Shown piece by piece: positions 1 to 7,172 of a stretch of 64,000 bases of DNA (its first letter is position 1; the number at the start of each line of letters is the position of its first letter). This stretch comes from Humidesulfovibrio mexicanus (lineage in GTDB: Bacteria > Desulfobacterota > Desulfovibrionia > Desulfovibrionales > Desulfovibrionaceae), in the NCBI RefSeq assembly GCF_900188225.1, contig NZ_FZOC01000002.1:1-64000 (forward strand), read 5' to 3'. Under the pieces are notes generated by a model, which did not search any database, was not told where the DNA came from, and worked only from the letters and a program-made list of their open reading frames with translations. Made by a program: the position numbers and the translations under genes.

Positions 1-155
1 CTGGGGGCGAAAGCCGCCAATGAGATTGGCGCGGCCGCCAAGGCTGGCGATCTGGACTACGTGACCCACAAGATCGCCCACGCCGCCCTTGGCGGGGCCA
101 TGGCCGCTGCGGATGGCAAGGACGCCGCCAGCGGCGCGCTTGGGGCAGTGGTGGG
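1..155 (+). repeat. Direct repeat, copy 1 (pre-toxin coding segment)
   Basis: This segment matches 1722-1876 at 153 of 155 positions; the differences are at 96 (g/t) and 123 (c/t). It encodes the conserved pre-toxin region. The true repeat probably extends left of the window, because copy 2 stays in a plausible coding frame for about 78 bases before its alignable part. Confidence 0.93.
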
Positions 156-1173
156 GGAGGTGGCGGCGCAGGCGTTACGCGCCTCGTTGGAAAAAGCGAT
201 CCGCACCGGAGAGATTGGGCCGGACAAGGTACAGGAGTGGATAGACCGTGGCGTCAATCTCTCCAAACTCACTGCAGGTCTCACCGCCGCCGCCGCAGGT
301 ATGGATGTAAGCACAGCCGCGCAGACAGGCGGGAACGCGGCGGAAAACAATGCCTATAAAACAGTCATCAACCTCATTAAGCTGGCCTACCTCGTCGCGA
401 TCGGAAAGAGTGATGTCGGGCAAGCCCTGGAGCAGATTGGCAGAGGTGAAGACCCACTCAGCCAGGCCATTGCCGGTGGAGTGGAGCGCGCTGTCGCGCT
501 GTCCTCGGAGAAATACCCCGAGGAGACAAAGAAGGTTCTGGGCCTGTTGTCTGGCCTTACCGAAAAGCTCGGTGCCACGATCACATACCTTGATGACTCC
601 ACAGGTCAGGTAGTAAGCAGAAATTGGAACGAACTGGACGAATCCACCCGCGCCAAGATTGTAGGTGGTATTGCAGTTGTAGGCATTGACCTGCCAGCTG
701 ATTGCGTCAAAAAGATTAAAGTCCTGCGGGAAACTGCCGTGGAGTTGCGGCAGGCTGAACGTGTGACCGTTGCTGCAAGCGAGGCTGCTGCATCCCAAGC
801 AAACAAGCTGGCCCAGCTTGCGACAAAAACGGATGAAGCGGTGTTTTGGTCTGGGTTGGGAGAGAAAGGCGAACAGATCGCCGCACAGTATGCGATAAAA
901 AACGGTGGGAAGACTCTTGAAAATGTAGCGAAGGGCATAATGCCAGACTATGTCCCCAGCGACTTGTCAGTACAGCAGATTTGGAAGGAAGCATCAAAGG
1001 CATTTGCAGAGAATGCGAAAGGTGATGTCAAGGTAATCTTGGGGGACTCTGTAAGGCCAGAGAGCATATGGAATACCGTCGAACTTCCTACGCTGAAAGC
1101 GAACAAAAATGTTACTCGGATCATAAGAATTGACCCGAAGACACAGGCAGAAGTTGTTATATTCAAGAGGTAG
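1..1173 (+). CDS. CdiA-like toxin, C-terminal part with CD38-like ADP-ribosyl cyclase/NADase domain (5' end outside window)
   Basis: The reading frame is open from base 1, so the gene starts upstream; 390 residues are visible. Residues 1-118 resemble the pre-toxin region of CdiA/FhaB-type exoproteins, with a degenerate VENN motif (AENNA, 114-118). The last ~110 residues match the CD38/ADP-ribosyl cyclase pattern. W283 sits in VFWSG, E307 in GGKTLE, W328 in IWKEASKAFAE and E361 in WNTVEL. These line up by eye with CD38 W125, E146, W189 and E226, the active-site set that cleaves NAD(+). Inferred role: a secreted or contact-delivered toxin that depletes NAD or makes cyclic ADP-ribose in a rival cell. 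Base composition becomes less GC-rich after the VENN region, as is usual for exchangeable toxin tails. The next gene, 4 bases downstream, is the likely immunity gene. The family call is by eye only. Confidence 0.72.
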   Translation: MGAKAANEIGAAAKAGDLDYVTHKIAHAALGGAMAAADGKDAASGALGAVVGEVAAQALRASLEKAIRTGEIGPDKVQEWIDRGVNLSKLTAGLTAAAAGMDVSTAAQTGGNAAENNAYKTVINLIKLAYLVAIGKSDVGQALEQIGRGEDPLSQAIAGGVERAVALSSEKYPEETKKVLGLLSGLTEKLGATITYLDDSTGQVVSRNWNELDESTRAKIVGGIAVVGIDLPADCVKKIKVLRETAVELRQAERVTVAASEAAASQANKLAQLATKTDEAVFWSGLGEKGEQIAAQYAIKNGGKTLENVAKGIMPDYVPSDLSVQQIWKEASKAFAENAKGDVKVILGDSVRPESIWNTVELPTLKANKNVTRIIRIDPKTQAEVVIFKR

Positions 1174-1177
1174 GGAA

Positions 1178-1477
1178 ATGGAAAAGAGAATCGACTACAG
1201 TAAGGCCATAATCATCTATAGGAATTGGCCGGATGTATTTCCAAAATCTGACAGAGCAGCAATAATTCAAGAGTTTGGGGAGCGCCATGCAGAAACAATT
1301 ATCGGCTACATTGACAAGGTGACTAGTGAAGCTTTCGAAACAAATATTGATTGGGATGTGTGCGACCTAATCACCGCTGGAGAGCGAGTTTACGAGAGGA
1401 TGGCAATTCTGCATCCTGAATTGTCTGAAGATGCACTCAGGGCAACAAGTCGTTACTATATGTACTGTAGCAAATAA
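1178..1477 (+). CDS. Candidate immunity protein for the upstream CdiA-like toxin
   Basis: This 99-residue soluble, acidic protein begins at an ATG 4 bases after the toxin stop. It has no signal peptide or membrane segment and I recognise no family. Position is the main argument: CDI systems place a small immunity gene directly behind the toxin tail, usually with the same AT-richer composition, and both hold here. A terminator follows at 1601-1630. Inferred role: binds the CD38-like domain and protects the producer and its siblings from NAD loss. An unrelated small protein is possible but unlikely given the spacing. Confidence 0.62.
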   Translation: MEKRIDYSKAIIIYRNWPDVFPKSDRAAIIQEFGERHAETIIGYIDKVTSEAFETNIDWDVCDLITAGERVYERMAILHPELSEDALRATSRYYMYCSK

Positions 1478-1600
1478 GGCCCCGTTAGTGATGTCCAAGG
1501 ATTTGTGTCAAGTATCAATTTACAGATGGTTGATCAACACGACGTAAAGACTCAAGTATTCACTTGGCACTACAACATCTGGCTCGTGCAACAATGCTCC

Positions 1601-1630
1601 AGCCCGGCCCCGCCGGGGCTTTTGTTCTTT
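1601..1630 (+). terminator. Intrinsic terminator after the toxin/immunity pair
   Basis: An AGCCCGGC / GCCGGGGCT stem with one bulged G and a short loop is followed by a T-rich run. It lies 123 bases after the immunity stop, in the same orientation, and separates the active pair from the orphan cassette. Confidence 0.7.
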
Positions 1631-1721
1631 GAAAGCCGAATAACGATTCACCGCGCCCCTCTATGGCGGCGACCTGGGCCAGAATCTGCTCGACGGCCTG
1701 CGCGGCGCGGCGGTGGATGCC

Positions 1722-1876
1722 CTGGGGGCGAAAGCCGCCAATGAGATTGGCGCGGCCGCCAAGGCTGGCGATCTGGACTACGTGACCCACAAGATCGCCC
1801 ACGCCGCCCTTGGCGGTGCCATGGCCGCTGCGGATGGCAAGGATGCCGCCAGCGGCGCGCTTGGGGCAGTGGTGGG
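1722..1876 (+). repeat. Direct repeat, copy 2 (orphan pre-toxin segment)
   Basis: Near-identical to bases 1-155. After 1876 the two sequences diverge abruptly, which is the normal boundary between conserved CdiA sequence and an exchangeable toxin tail. Such repeats allow recombination that swaps the active toxin for the stored one. Confidence 0.93.
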
Positions 1877-2100
1877 CGTCACGTCCAAGAAGGCGGAATA
1901 CGAGCGCTATAACCAGACTATTGACGGCAGCTTGGCGGCGGTTAAGAATTTTATCAGCCACCCAGTCGATGGACTCACAAAGACATACAGCAACTGGGCT
2001 GCCCAGCTTGGATGCGATTGTCCGCGCGAAATCCGAGCAGAGTCAAGCCCAGGCCTCCCCCCACAGAGGTGCATTTTTCTGGTGGGTAGCAATAGGGTAG

Positions 2101-2142
2101 CAAAAGAAAAAGGGCTTAAAGTCCTTTCGACTCTAAGCCCTT
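2101..2142 (-). terminator. Intrinsic terminator of tRNA-fMet
   Basis: Read on the minus strand, AAGGGCTTA and TAAGCCCTT arms plus inner pairs close a GAAAG loop and are followed by TTTTTCTTTT. It begins 9 bases after the tRNA 3' end. Confidence 0.85.
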
Positions 2143-2150
2143 GATCTTCT

Positions 2151-2227
<77 letters not shown>

Positions 2228-2263
2228 ACACGTCGATGCGGCGTTCCCCGCGTCGAGAAGGGG

Positions 2264-2292
2264 TATGTAGTCTCCCGCGGCGGAGCTGTCAA
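2264..2292 (-). promoter_or_regulatory. Sigma-70-type promoter of tRNA-fMet
   Basis: On the minus strand a perfect -35 box TTGACA (2292-2287) is followed by a 17-base spacer and TACATA (2269-2264) as the -10 box. The tRNA starts about 37 bases downstream of the -10 box, a normal leader for a processed tRNA. Confidence 0.65.
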
Positions 2293-2333
2293 CGCTTATT
2301 TACACGGACCAGGAAATTTCCTATACCCCGCCC

Positions 2334-3059
2334 ATGCCGAACACCCAAAGCGTCTCCATCGTCATCCCCGTGTACAACGAACAGGACAACCTGCCCGTAC
2401 TCTTCGACGAAATCGCCCGGGCCATGCGCCCCCTCAACAGGGAATGGGAAGTCGTCTTTGTGGACGACGGCAGTTCCGATGCAAGCCTCGGCGTGCTCAA
2501 GCGCCTGGCTGCGGAGAACGCGGAGGTCCGCTACATAGCCTTCACCAAGAACCGCGGCCAGTCCGCCGCCTTCTGCGCCGGGTTCGACCAGGCCGCCTTC
2601 CCCATCGTGGTCACCATGGACGCGGACCTGCAGAACGATCCCGCCGACATACCGGCGATGCTCGCCCTCTTCGACCAGGGCTATGGCATGGCCATAGGCT
2701 GGCGCAAAAAACGGCAGGATACCGCCAGCAAGCGCTACGCCTCGAAAATCGCCAACGCCATACGAAACCGCATTACCCGCGAAAGCGTGCGCGACACCGG
2801 CTGCTCCCTCAAGATCATGCGCCGTGACGTGCTCTTGCGCATCCCGCGCTTCAAGGGGATGCACCGCTACCTGCCCACCCTCATGAAGCTTGAGGGCGCG
2901 AGCGTGGCCGAGATGCCCGTGAACCACCGCGAGCGCCACATGGGCGTGTCCAAATACGGCAACTGGGAGCGCGCCGTGGCCGGCGTGCGCGATCTGCTGG
3001 GCGTGCGCTGGCTGCAGGACCGCCATTTCAACTACGAGATCCGCGAGAAGAACCGCTAG
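2334..3059 (+). CDS. Family 2 glycosyltransferase, polyprenyl/dolichol-phosphate type
   Basis: This 241-residue GT-A enzyme resembles DPM1 and ArnC. Visible motifs are VSIVIPVYNEQDNL at the N-terminus, VVFVDDGSSD for nucleotide binding, MDADLQNDP (the DxD metal site) and a late DTGCSLKIMRR acceptor region. No C-terminal membrane segments are present, unlike ArnC, so it is the short soluble form that works at the inner face of the membrane. Family knowledge suggests transfer of a sugar from a nucleotide donor to a polyprenyl phosphate, feeding membrane transferases such as the ArnT-like protein at 58798-60477; that link is inference. Its stop overlaps the convergent response-regulator stop by 4 bases. 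Confidence 0.85.
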   Translation: MPNTQSVSIVIPVYNEQDNLPVLFDEIARAMRPLNREWEVVFVDDGSSDASLGVLKRLAAENAEVRYIAFTKNRGQSAAFCAGFDQAAFPIVVTMDADLQNDPADIPAMLALFDQGYGMAIGWRKKRQDTASKRYASKIANAIRNRITRESVRDTGCSLKIMRRDVLLRIPRFKGMHRYLPTLMKLEGASVAEMPVNHRERHMGVSKYGNWERAVAGVRDLLGVRWLQDRHFNYEIREKNR

Positions 3060-3427
3060 GCCGCCGGGGCCTTGAGCGCCTGCCGCACCTTCGCCTTCAG
3101 CTCCGAGAGGTCCACGGACTTGACCACGTAATAATCCGCGGCGATGCTCTTGAGGTCGTGCTGGAAGGTGTCGTAGGCCGTGGAGAGGATGACCGGCACG
3201 TGCTCCGTGCGGCTTCGTATCTCTTGCAGCAGGTCCAGGCCGCAACGGTCCGGACCGAGCCGGATGTCCAGTATCACCACCTGCGGGGCCTCGCGCTCCA
3301 TAAGCGCAAGCACGGGCTCATCGCCATCGGAAGTGGCGACGGTGTAGCCCTCGTCCTCGAGCTCCTCCTGGTACAGCATCCGGATGTGCTTTTCATCGTC
3401 GATTACAAGAATCTTCGGACTGCTCAT
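3056..3427 (-). CDS. Single-domain (receiver-only) response regulator
   Basis: This 123-residue protein consists only of a CheY-like receiver. The acidic pair is D10/D11, the phospho-acceptor D54 lies in VVILDIR, the switch serine is S82 and the conserved lysine is K103. There is no output domain, so it must act by binding partners or in a phosphorelay. The lysine is followed by serine rather than the common proline (VVKSVD). No histidine kinase lies beside it. It converges with the glycosyltransferase, overlapping by 4 bases. Confidence 0.9.
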   Translation of the reverse strand: MSSPKILVIDDEKHIRMLYQEELEDEGYTVATSDGDEPVLALMEREAPQVVILDIRLGPDRCGLDLLQEIRSRTEHVPVILSTAYDTFQHDLKSIAADYYVVKSVDLSELKAKVRQALKAPAA

Positions 3428-3608
3428 AACGATGCTCCTCTGGGGGGAAGGGCTTCTCTTACTTTGAACGGTATATGCCGTTTTCCCGCGCGGTCAACAC
3501 AATTATGCATCCGCACGGACCGGGCGGCCTCTTCGGCTTGACAAGCCGCGCCGGAGCCGGGCACCAGAAAGGGCGCGGCGGCCCGGCCGCGCAGACCAAA
3601 GGAGCCAC

Positions 3609-3806
3609 ATGATCACCGTCACCCTGGAACCCGATGGCGAGACCCTCACCCTTGAACGGCACAACACCGTGCTCATGCTGCAAAAGCGCCTGGGCCTGCG
3701 CGTCAACGACGCCCTGGTCATCCGTGGCGGGGAACTGCTCACGCCCGACCGCCGCCTGGAAGACGGCGACGCCATAACCGTCCGCAAGGTCATCAGCCGG
3801 GGGTAG
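3609..3806 (+). CDS. Ubiquitin-like sulfur carrier, ThiS/MoaD/TtuB type
   Basis: This 65-residue beta-grasp protein starts ITVTLEPDGE and ends VISRG. Sulfur carriers of this family are adenylated and thiocarboxylated on a C-terminal glycine. Here the final residue is glycine but the usual Gly-Gly is Arg-Gly. The stop lies 4 bases before a TtuA/TtcA-like tRNA-thiolase gene, so it is the probable sulfur donor for that enzyme. A strong ribosome site precedes the ATG (GGAG, 6 bases away). ThiS is less likely because no thiamine genes are near. A ThiF-like activating enzyme is at 48954-49859. Confidence 0.75.
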   Translation: MITVTLEPDGETLTLERHNTVLMLQKRLGLRVNDALVIRGGELLTPDRRLEDGDAITVRKVISRG

Positions 3807-3810
3807 GCGC

Positions 3811-4800
3811 ATGAAATGCCGCAAATGCAAGGCCCAAGCGGAAATTCCCCTGCCGAGCCACAACACGGCCTTCTGCCGCGAGTGCTTTTCCGCCTTCTTC
3901 ACCGGGCAGGTGGAAAAGGCCATCCGCCGCCACCACATGATCGAACCCGGCGAACGCGTGCTGGTGGCGCTCTCCGGCGGCAAGGACTCGCTCAGCCTGA
4001 TGCTTGAGCTTGCCCGCTTGGGGCACGATGTCACCGGCTTGCATGTGGACCTGGGCATCCCGGCGTCCTCCCCGGCCGCGCGGGCCAAGGTGCAGGGGTT
4101 CTGCCAGCGCCACGGCCTGGACTTGCGCGTGGTGGAGCTGGAGAAAGAGGGGCTGCCCATCCCGGACGTGAAACGCTACGTGAACCGCCCTGTGTGCTCG
4201 GCCTGCGGCAAGATCAAGCGCCACTGGTTCAATCGCGTCGCCCTCACGGAAGGCTTCCAGGTGCTGGCTACGGGCCACAACCTGGATGACGAGGTGGCGC
4301 GGCTTTTCGCCAACACCCTGCGCTGGGACGCCTCCTACCTCTCGGACCAGGGGCCTTGCCTTCCGGCGGAGAACGGCTTCGCCAGGAAAATCAAGCCGTT
4401 GTACCGGCTGACGGAATACGAAACCGCCTGCTACGCCTTCCTGAACGGCATCGATATCCACGCCGCGCCTTGCCCCTACAGCGGCAAGGCCAGCTTTACC
4501 GGGCACAAGCGCCTTTGGGCCGACTTGGAGCACACCAGCCCCGGCGCAAAAATTGCCTTTTACGACGGGTTCCTTAAAAATGGCCGACCGGCCTTCGCCC
4601 GGCTGGAGCAGGAGGCGGGCCTGCCCCTGGCCCCCTGCGCGCGCTGCGGTTCGCCCACCAGCGCGGAGATCTGCGGCGTGTGCCGACTTGCGCTCACCGT
4701 GGCCGAGCGCCGCGCCGCCGACCCGTCCTTGCAGTCCGGCGGGCACGCCGGAGGCCAGGAACGGACCGAAGGCGACCCTGCATTCAGGGTCGAAGCGTGA
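3811..4800 (+). CDS. tRNA 2-thiolation enzyme, TtuA/TtcA-like PP-loop protein
   Basis: The protein has 329 residues. An N-terminal zinc ribbon uses C3, C6, C22 and C25. The PP-loop SGGKDS (55-60) binds ATP for uridine activation. C129, C132 and C221 are placed like the three cysteines that hold the [4Fe-4S] cluster in TtuA. A second zinc site uses C276, C279, C288 and C291. This two-ribbon layout fits TtuA/Ncs6 rather than TtcA. Family role: replaces the 2-oxygen of a tRNA uridine by sulfur supplied as a thiocarboxylate, which fits the carrier gene 4 bases upstream. Which tRNA position is modified cannot be read from sequence. The tail after ~300 is low-complexity. Confidence 0.85.
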   Translation: MKCRKCKAQAEIPLPSHNTAFCRECFSAFFTGQVEKAIRRHHMIEPGERVLVALSGGKDSLSLMLELARLGHDVTGLHVDLGIPASSPAARAKVQGFCQRHGLDLRVVELEKEGLPIPDVKRYVNRPVCSACGKIKRHWFNRVALTEGFQVLATGHNLDDEVARLFANTLRWDASYLSDQGPCLPAENGFARKIKPLYRLTEYETACYAFLNGIDIHAAPCPYSGKASFTGHKRLWADLEHTSPGAKIAFYDGFLKNGRPAFARLEQEAGLPLAPCARCGSPTSAEICGVCRLALTVAERRAADPSLQSGGHAGGQERTEGDPAFRVEA

Positions 4801-5855
4801 CCAACGCCTCGCCGACGCCGACCCCGCGCGTCAGCGTGGCCATGCCCTGCCATAACGCGGCGCAGACGTTGCCCGCGGCCCTGGAGAGCGTGCTGTCCCA
4901 GACCATGCCGGACTTCGAACTCATTGCGGTTGACGACGGCAGTACGGACGGCACCTGGGACATCCTGTGCGCTTTCGCCGCGCGCGATGCCCGCATTCGC
5001 CCCCTGCGCCTGCCGCACCAGGGCGTGGCCCTTGCTGGCAACGCCGCCGCGGAGGCCGCGCGTGCGCCCCTCATCGCCCGCATGGACGCTGACGATTTCT
5101 GCCTGCCCGGCAGGCTGGCCGCGCAAATGGCCCTGTTCGAGGCCGAGCCTCGGCTGGACCTGGCGTCCGGCCTGGTGCGCTTCGGCGGCGAAAGGGCGCA
5201 GCGCCTGGGCTACGCCCTGCACGTGGACTGGCTGAACACCCTCCTGACCCACCAGGACATCTCGCTGAACCGCTTCGTGGAGTCGCCCCTGGCGCATCCC
5301 TCCGTCATGTATCGGCGCGAGGCGCTTTTGCGCTTCGGCGGGGCGCGCCCCAACCTGGGTCACAACCCCTTTCCAGAGGACTACGAGCAGTGGTTGCGCT
5401 GGCTGGGCCAGGGCGCGCGCATGGCCAAGGCGCGGGAGGAAATCCTCGTCTGGAACGACCCGCCCACGCGGCTTTCGCGCACGCAGCCGGAATACTCGGA
5501 AGAGGCCTTTGCGCGGGTGAAGGCGCGCTACCTGCTGGACTGGCTGAAGCAGCATAACCCGAGGCATCCGCGCGTGCTGGCCTGGGGCGCGGGCAGGGCC
5601 AGCCGCAGGCGCCTTGCGCCGCTGGTGGCACTGGGCGTCGCGGTGACGGGCTACGTGGACATCGACCCGCGCAAGCTGGGCCAGACGGTGCACGGCGTTC
5701 CCGTGTTCGGGCGCGAGGCCGTCCCCCCGGCGCACACGCCCGACTCGCCTTTCGTCCTGGTCAACGTGGGGTCGCGCGGCGCGCGGGAGGAAATAGTGGG
5801 CTGGCTGGCCGCACGCGGGTATCAGGCCGGGCTGGATTGCGTGGCCATGGGGTGA
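4797..5855 (+). CDS. Family 2 glycosyltransferase fused to a Rossmann-like domain
   Basis: This 352-residue protein starts at a GTG that shares GTGA with the previous stop. The first ~240 residues are a GT-A domain: VSVAMPCHNAAQTLPAALES, AVDDGSTDGTW and MDADDFCLPGR carry the nucleotide and DxD sites. From about 262 a second module begins (VLAWGAGRASRRRLAPL ... GYVDIDPRKLG ... GVPVFG). It resembles the N-terminal nucleotide-binding module of PglD-type sugar acyltransferases or CoA-binding domains. The acceptor sugar and the job of the second domain are unknown. The translational overlap with the tRNA-thiolase gene suggests co-expression only, not shared function. Confidence 0.8.
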   Translation: MTNASPTPTPRVSVAMPCHNAAQTLPAALESVLSQTMPDFELIAVDDGSTDGTWDILCAFAARDARIRPLRLPHQGVALAGNAAAEAARAPLIARMDADDFCLPGRLAAQMALFEAEPRLDLASGLVRFGGERAQRLGYALHVDWLNTLLTHQDISLNRFVESPLAHPSVMYRREALLRFGGARPNLGHNPFPEDYEQWLRWLGQGARMAKAREEILVWNDPPTRLSRTQPEYSEEAFARVKARYLLDWLKQHNPRHPRVLAWGAGRASRRRLAPLVALGVAVTGYVDIDPRKLGQTVHGVPVFGREAVPPAHTPDSPFVLVNVGSRGAREEIVGWLAARGYQAGLDCVAMG

Positions 5856-5957
5856 GGAGGGCAGACATGCCCGCTTCCGTGCGTGCGTTCTTGTGCGCTT
5901 CGGTCCCCGCAGCGTGGTGCACAGGGCTTCCCCGGCTCCGGCGAGGCCAGGCGCGGT

Positions 5958-7055
5958 TCACGCATCTTTTCCGCGTCGCCTTCCCTCCGCGTCTGCGGCC
6001 TTGAGGGCGGCCAGCACGCGCGCGGGGCTCACGTCCACCGGCTCGTTGTGGATGCTTTCGCCCTCGGCGCAGGACTTTTCGCCCACCAGCAGCAACTCCG
6101 CGTCCGCAACCCCGGCGACGCCAAGCGCCGCGAAGGTTGTGGGCAGGCCAAGGGCCGCGCACAGGGCGTACACCTCGTCGATGACCTGGGGCGGCTTGTC
6201 CGTGAGGAACAGCGAGGCCAGCACCCCGAAGGCCACCTTTTCGCCGTGGTACAGGCCGTGGGTTCCAGAAAGCGCCGTAAGCCCGTTGTGGATGGAGTGG
6301 GCCGCGCCCAGACCGCCGCTTTCGAAGCCCAGGCCGCTTAACAGGGTGTTGGCCTCCACCACGCGCTCCAGCGCCGCAGTGACCACGCCCGCAGCGCAGG
6401 CCGAGAGCGCCAGCCCGCCCCAGTCGCGCACGGTCTCGTAGCAGAGCCGGGCCAGGGCGTTGGCGGTCATGGAGCCCTGGTCCCCGGCGATGTTTTTGCC
6501 GCGCGCCACCCGGCAGCTTTCGGCCTCGAACCAGGTGGCCAGGGCGTCGCCCATGCCGGAGGCCAGGAAGCGCGGCGGGGCCTTGGCGATGACCTCCGTA
6601 TCCACCAGCACCAGATCCGGGTTGCGCGGCAGCAGGTCCACGCGCTTGAACACGCCGTCCTGGTCGTACACCACGCACACGGAACTGCAGGGCGCGTCCG
6701 TGGAGGCGATGGTGGGCACCACGGCCACGGGCAGCCCCGCGCGCGCGGCCACGGCCTTGGCCGCGTCCAGCGTCTTGCCGCCGCCCATGGCGGTGATGGT
6801 CTGGGCCTCGAAATCCCGCGCCACGCCGAGCAGGCGGTCGATTTCCGCATCGGTGCACTCGCGGCCGAAGCGCTCCACGCGCACGGGGCCGCTTTGTTCA
6901 AGGTCGGGCAGAAGGGGCGGCAGCAGCGTTTCAAGAGGGCTGGGCGAGCAGACGATCAGGTGCCGCGCGCCCAGGCGGGCAAGTTCGCCGCCCAGGCGGG
7001 AGAGCGCGCCCGCGCCCTGCACGTATCTGCCGGGGAACAGGGTGGTGGTGATCAT
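5958..7055 (-). CDS. gldA: Glycerol dehydrogenase family, iron/zinc-containing
   Basis: The protein is 365 residues if started at ATG 7055, which has AAAGGA 8 bases upstream; an upstream ATG at 7064 is also in frame. NAD-binding GGGKTLDAAKAVA and PTIASTDAPCSSV are present. The metal ligands expected for this family are visible: Asp in SGMGDALATW, His in GAAHSIHNGL and His in LYHGEKVAFG. Family role: NAD-dependent oxidation of glycerol to dihydroxyacetone in the cytoplasm. A related hydroxyacid or glycerol-1-phosphate dehydrogenase is possible, but the motifs fit GldA best. It converges with the glycosyltransferase upstream and has no obvious operon partner. Confidence 0.85.
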   Translation of the reverse strand: MITTTLFPGRYVQGAGALSRLGGELARLGARHLIVCSPSPLETLLPPLLPDLEQSGPVRVERFGRECTDAEIDRLLGVARDFEAQTITAMGGGKTLDAAKAVAARAGLPVAVVPTIASTDAPCSSVCVVYDQDGVFKRVDLLPRNPDLVLVDTEVIAKAPPRFLASGMGDALATWFEAESCRVARGKNIAGDQGSMTANALARLCYETVRDWGGLALSACAAGVVTAALERVVEANTLLSGLGFESGGLGAAHSIHNGLTALSGTHGLYHGEKVAFGVLASLFLTDKPPQVIDEVYALCAALGLPTTFAALGVAGVADAELLLVGEKSCAEGESIHNEPVDVSPARVLAALKAADAEGRRRGKDA

Positions 7056-7172
7056 GGCGGGCATCCTTTGGCCGCAAAGCGGCAGGGGGTTTCTTCCCCC
7101 CTTACGCCTCATGCCAGTGGAATGACAAGCGGTTCCCCGGCCCCTTCGGAAGGGTTCTGGCCTGGCGCGCCC

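Larger units (their letters stand above)
1644..2144 (+). pseudogene. Orphan CdiA C-terminal cassette, broken
   Basis: The frame is open from just after a TAA at 1641. It encodes a CdiA-like stretch (LYGGDLGQNLLDGLRGAA at 1659-1712), then the repeated pre-toxin region, then a different tail. It has no credible start codon and no own export part. The tail frame runs on to 2144, through the terminator of the neighbouring tRNA gene, so its end is not a natural protein end. Near 2010 a neighbouring frame gives a more protein-like continuation (LDAIVRAKSEQSQAQAS), which suggests a frameshift. CDI loci commonly carry such displaced tails as a toxin reservoir. No matching immunity gene is visible before the tRNA. 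Confidence 0.6.

Noticed and set aside
1505-1744. 79-residue ORF between the immunity gene and the orphan cassette
   Set aside because: No ribosome site; it crosses the terminator hairpin.
2289-3245. Long minus-strand ORF of 318 codons over the glycosyltransferase gene
   Set aside because: It has Ala/Gly/His-rich, low-complexity translation typical of the antisense of a GC-rich gene, and the plus-strand protein is a clear GT2.
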